Source: Magnetospirillum sp. WYHS-4
GTDB lineage: Bacteria; Pseudomonadota; Alphaproteobacteria; Rhodospirillales; GLO-3
Length of the DNA stretch: 32,170 nucleotides
NCBI GenBank assembly: GCA_039908345.1
Contig: JAMOBD010000036.1
Location: 1-32,170, forward strand
Direction of reading: 5' to 3'
The notes beneath the pieces were generated by a model. It was not told where the DNA came from and made no database searches. It saw only the letters and a list, made by a program, of their open reading frames with translations. Numbering within the stretch: position 1 is the first letter of the stretch; each line of letters starts with the position of its first letter. Positions 32,053 to 32,170 of this stretch are shown here, piece by piece. The position numbers and the translations under genes are program-made.

Positions 32053-32170
32053 CTACGCGCTACGGACGTCGTGCAGGAACTTCTGGACGATGCCCTTGAG
32101 GCCTTCGGCCTGGCGGGCGAGTTCGCGGCTGGCTTCCAGCACCTGGCCCGAGGCCGAACCGGTTTCCGAG
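32053..32170 (-). CDS. Methyl-accepting chemotaxis protein, C-terminal fragment
   Basis: The last 38 residues of a gene that starts beyond the window are visible. They read ETGSASGQVLEASRELARQA, then EGLKGIVQKFLHDVRSA and TAG (32053-32055). The pattern of a helical S-x-x-V-L-x-A-S-x-E-L-A followed by L-x-x-x-V-x-x-F-L is the usual end of alphaproteobacterial chemoreceptors, and resembles the end of the NIT receptor in this window ([13 protein letters not shown]). Its sensory domain is not visible. It lies upstream of accA on the same strand with about 60 bases between. Confidence 0.75.
   Translation of the reverse strand, partial: SETGSASGQVLEASRELARQAEGLKGIVQKFLHDVRSA

Overview
The window looks like a chromosomal segment of a high-GC alphaproteobacterium, most likely of the Rhodospirillales (a Magnetospirillum-like relative would fit). 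The grounds are the aroK-aroB and xerD neighbourhoods, a NIT-domain chemoreceptor, a DUF1640 protein and an orfA-pit type phosphate operon. This placement rests on protein character and gene order only; no database was consulted. I see no rRNA, tRNA, CRISPR array, insertion sequence or prophage.

Layout. 1-1813: the 3' end of a staphylococcal-nuclease-like gene, then fabD-fabG on the minus strand. 1814-2238: the fabD promoter, a possible decayed coding remnant, and the promoter of a tiny basic-protein gene (2239-2379). 2479-5216: parC with its promoter, preceded by a clearly broken retropepsin-like (clan AA) aspartic protease pseudogene. 5287-6714: recO followed by a small membrane protein and a DUF1640 coiled-coil protein, all minus. 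6863-8573: a three-half-site Pho-box-like array directly before a DUF47-pit phosphate uptake operon. 8594-12102: two tandem paralogues of a multi-spanning protein with STT3/GT-C-like acidic motifs, probably membrane glycosyltransferases of unknown acceptor. 12075-16945: a self-regulated efflux operon (PadR regulator, membrane-fusion protein, RND pump) with a 14-bp perfect inverted repeat over its promoter. 16971-21474: an overlapping minus-strand operon aroK-aroB-CorC/HlyC-CBS-pentein, whose last gene is a Tat-signal-bearing amidinotransferase/deiminase-fold protein. 21605-26041: a plus-strand run of a 46-aa membrane protein, a 629-aa exported helical protein, xerD, a rhodanese and a CitE/malyl-CoA-lyase-like enzyme. 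26038-30739: a membrane class III nucleotide cyclase divergent from a NIT-domain chemoreceptor-STAS pair. 30755-32170: a 63-aa conserved-looking protein, accA, and the 3' end of another chemoreceptor gene.

Most genes are housekeeping (fatty acid synthesis fabD/fabG/accA, shikimate aroK/aroB, DNA metabolism parC/recO/xerD). The accessory interest lies in the tandem GT-C-like pair, the exported pentein enzyme at the end of the shikimate operon, the Pho-box array at pit, the PadR operator, the protease pseudogene, and the sensory cluster (cyclase, NIT chemoreceptor, STAS). I did not find a clear, wholly new multi-gene system; the GT-C pair and the Tat-pentein/CBS/CorC group are the best candidates for uncharacterised biology.
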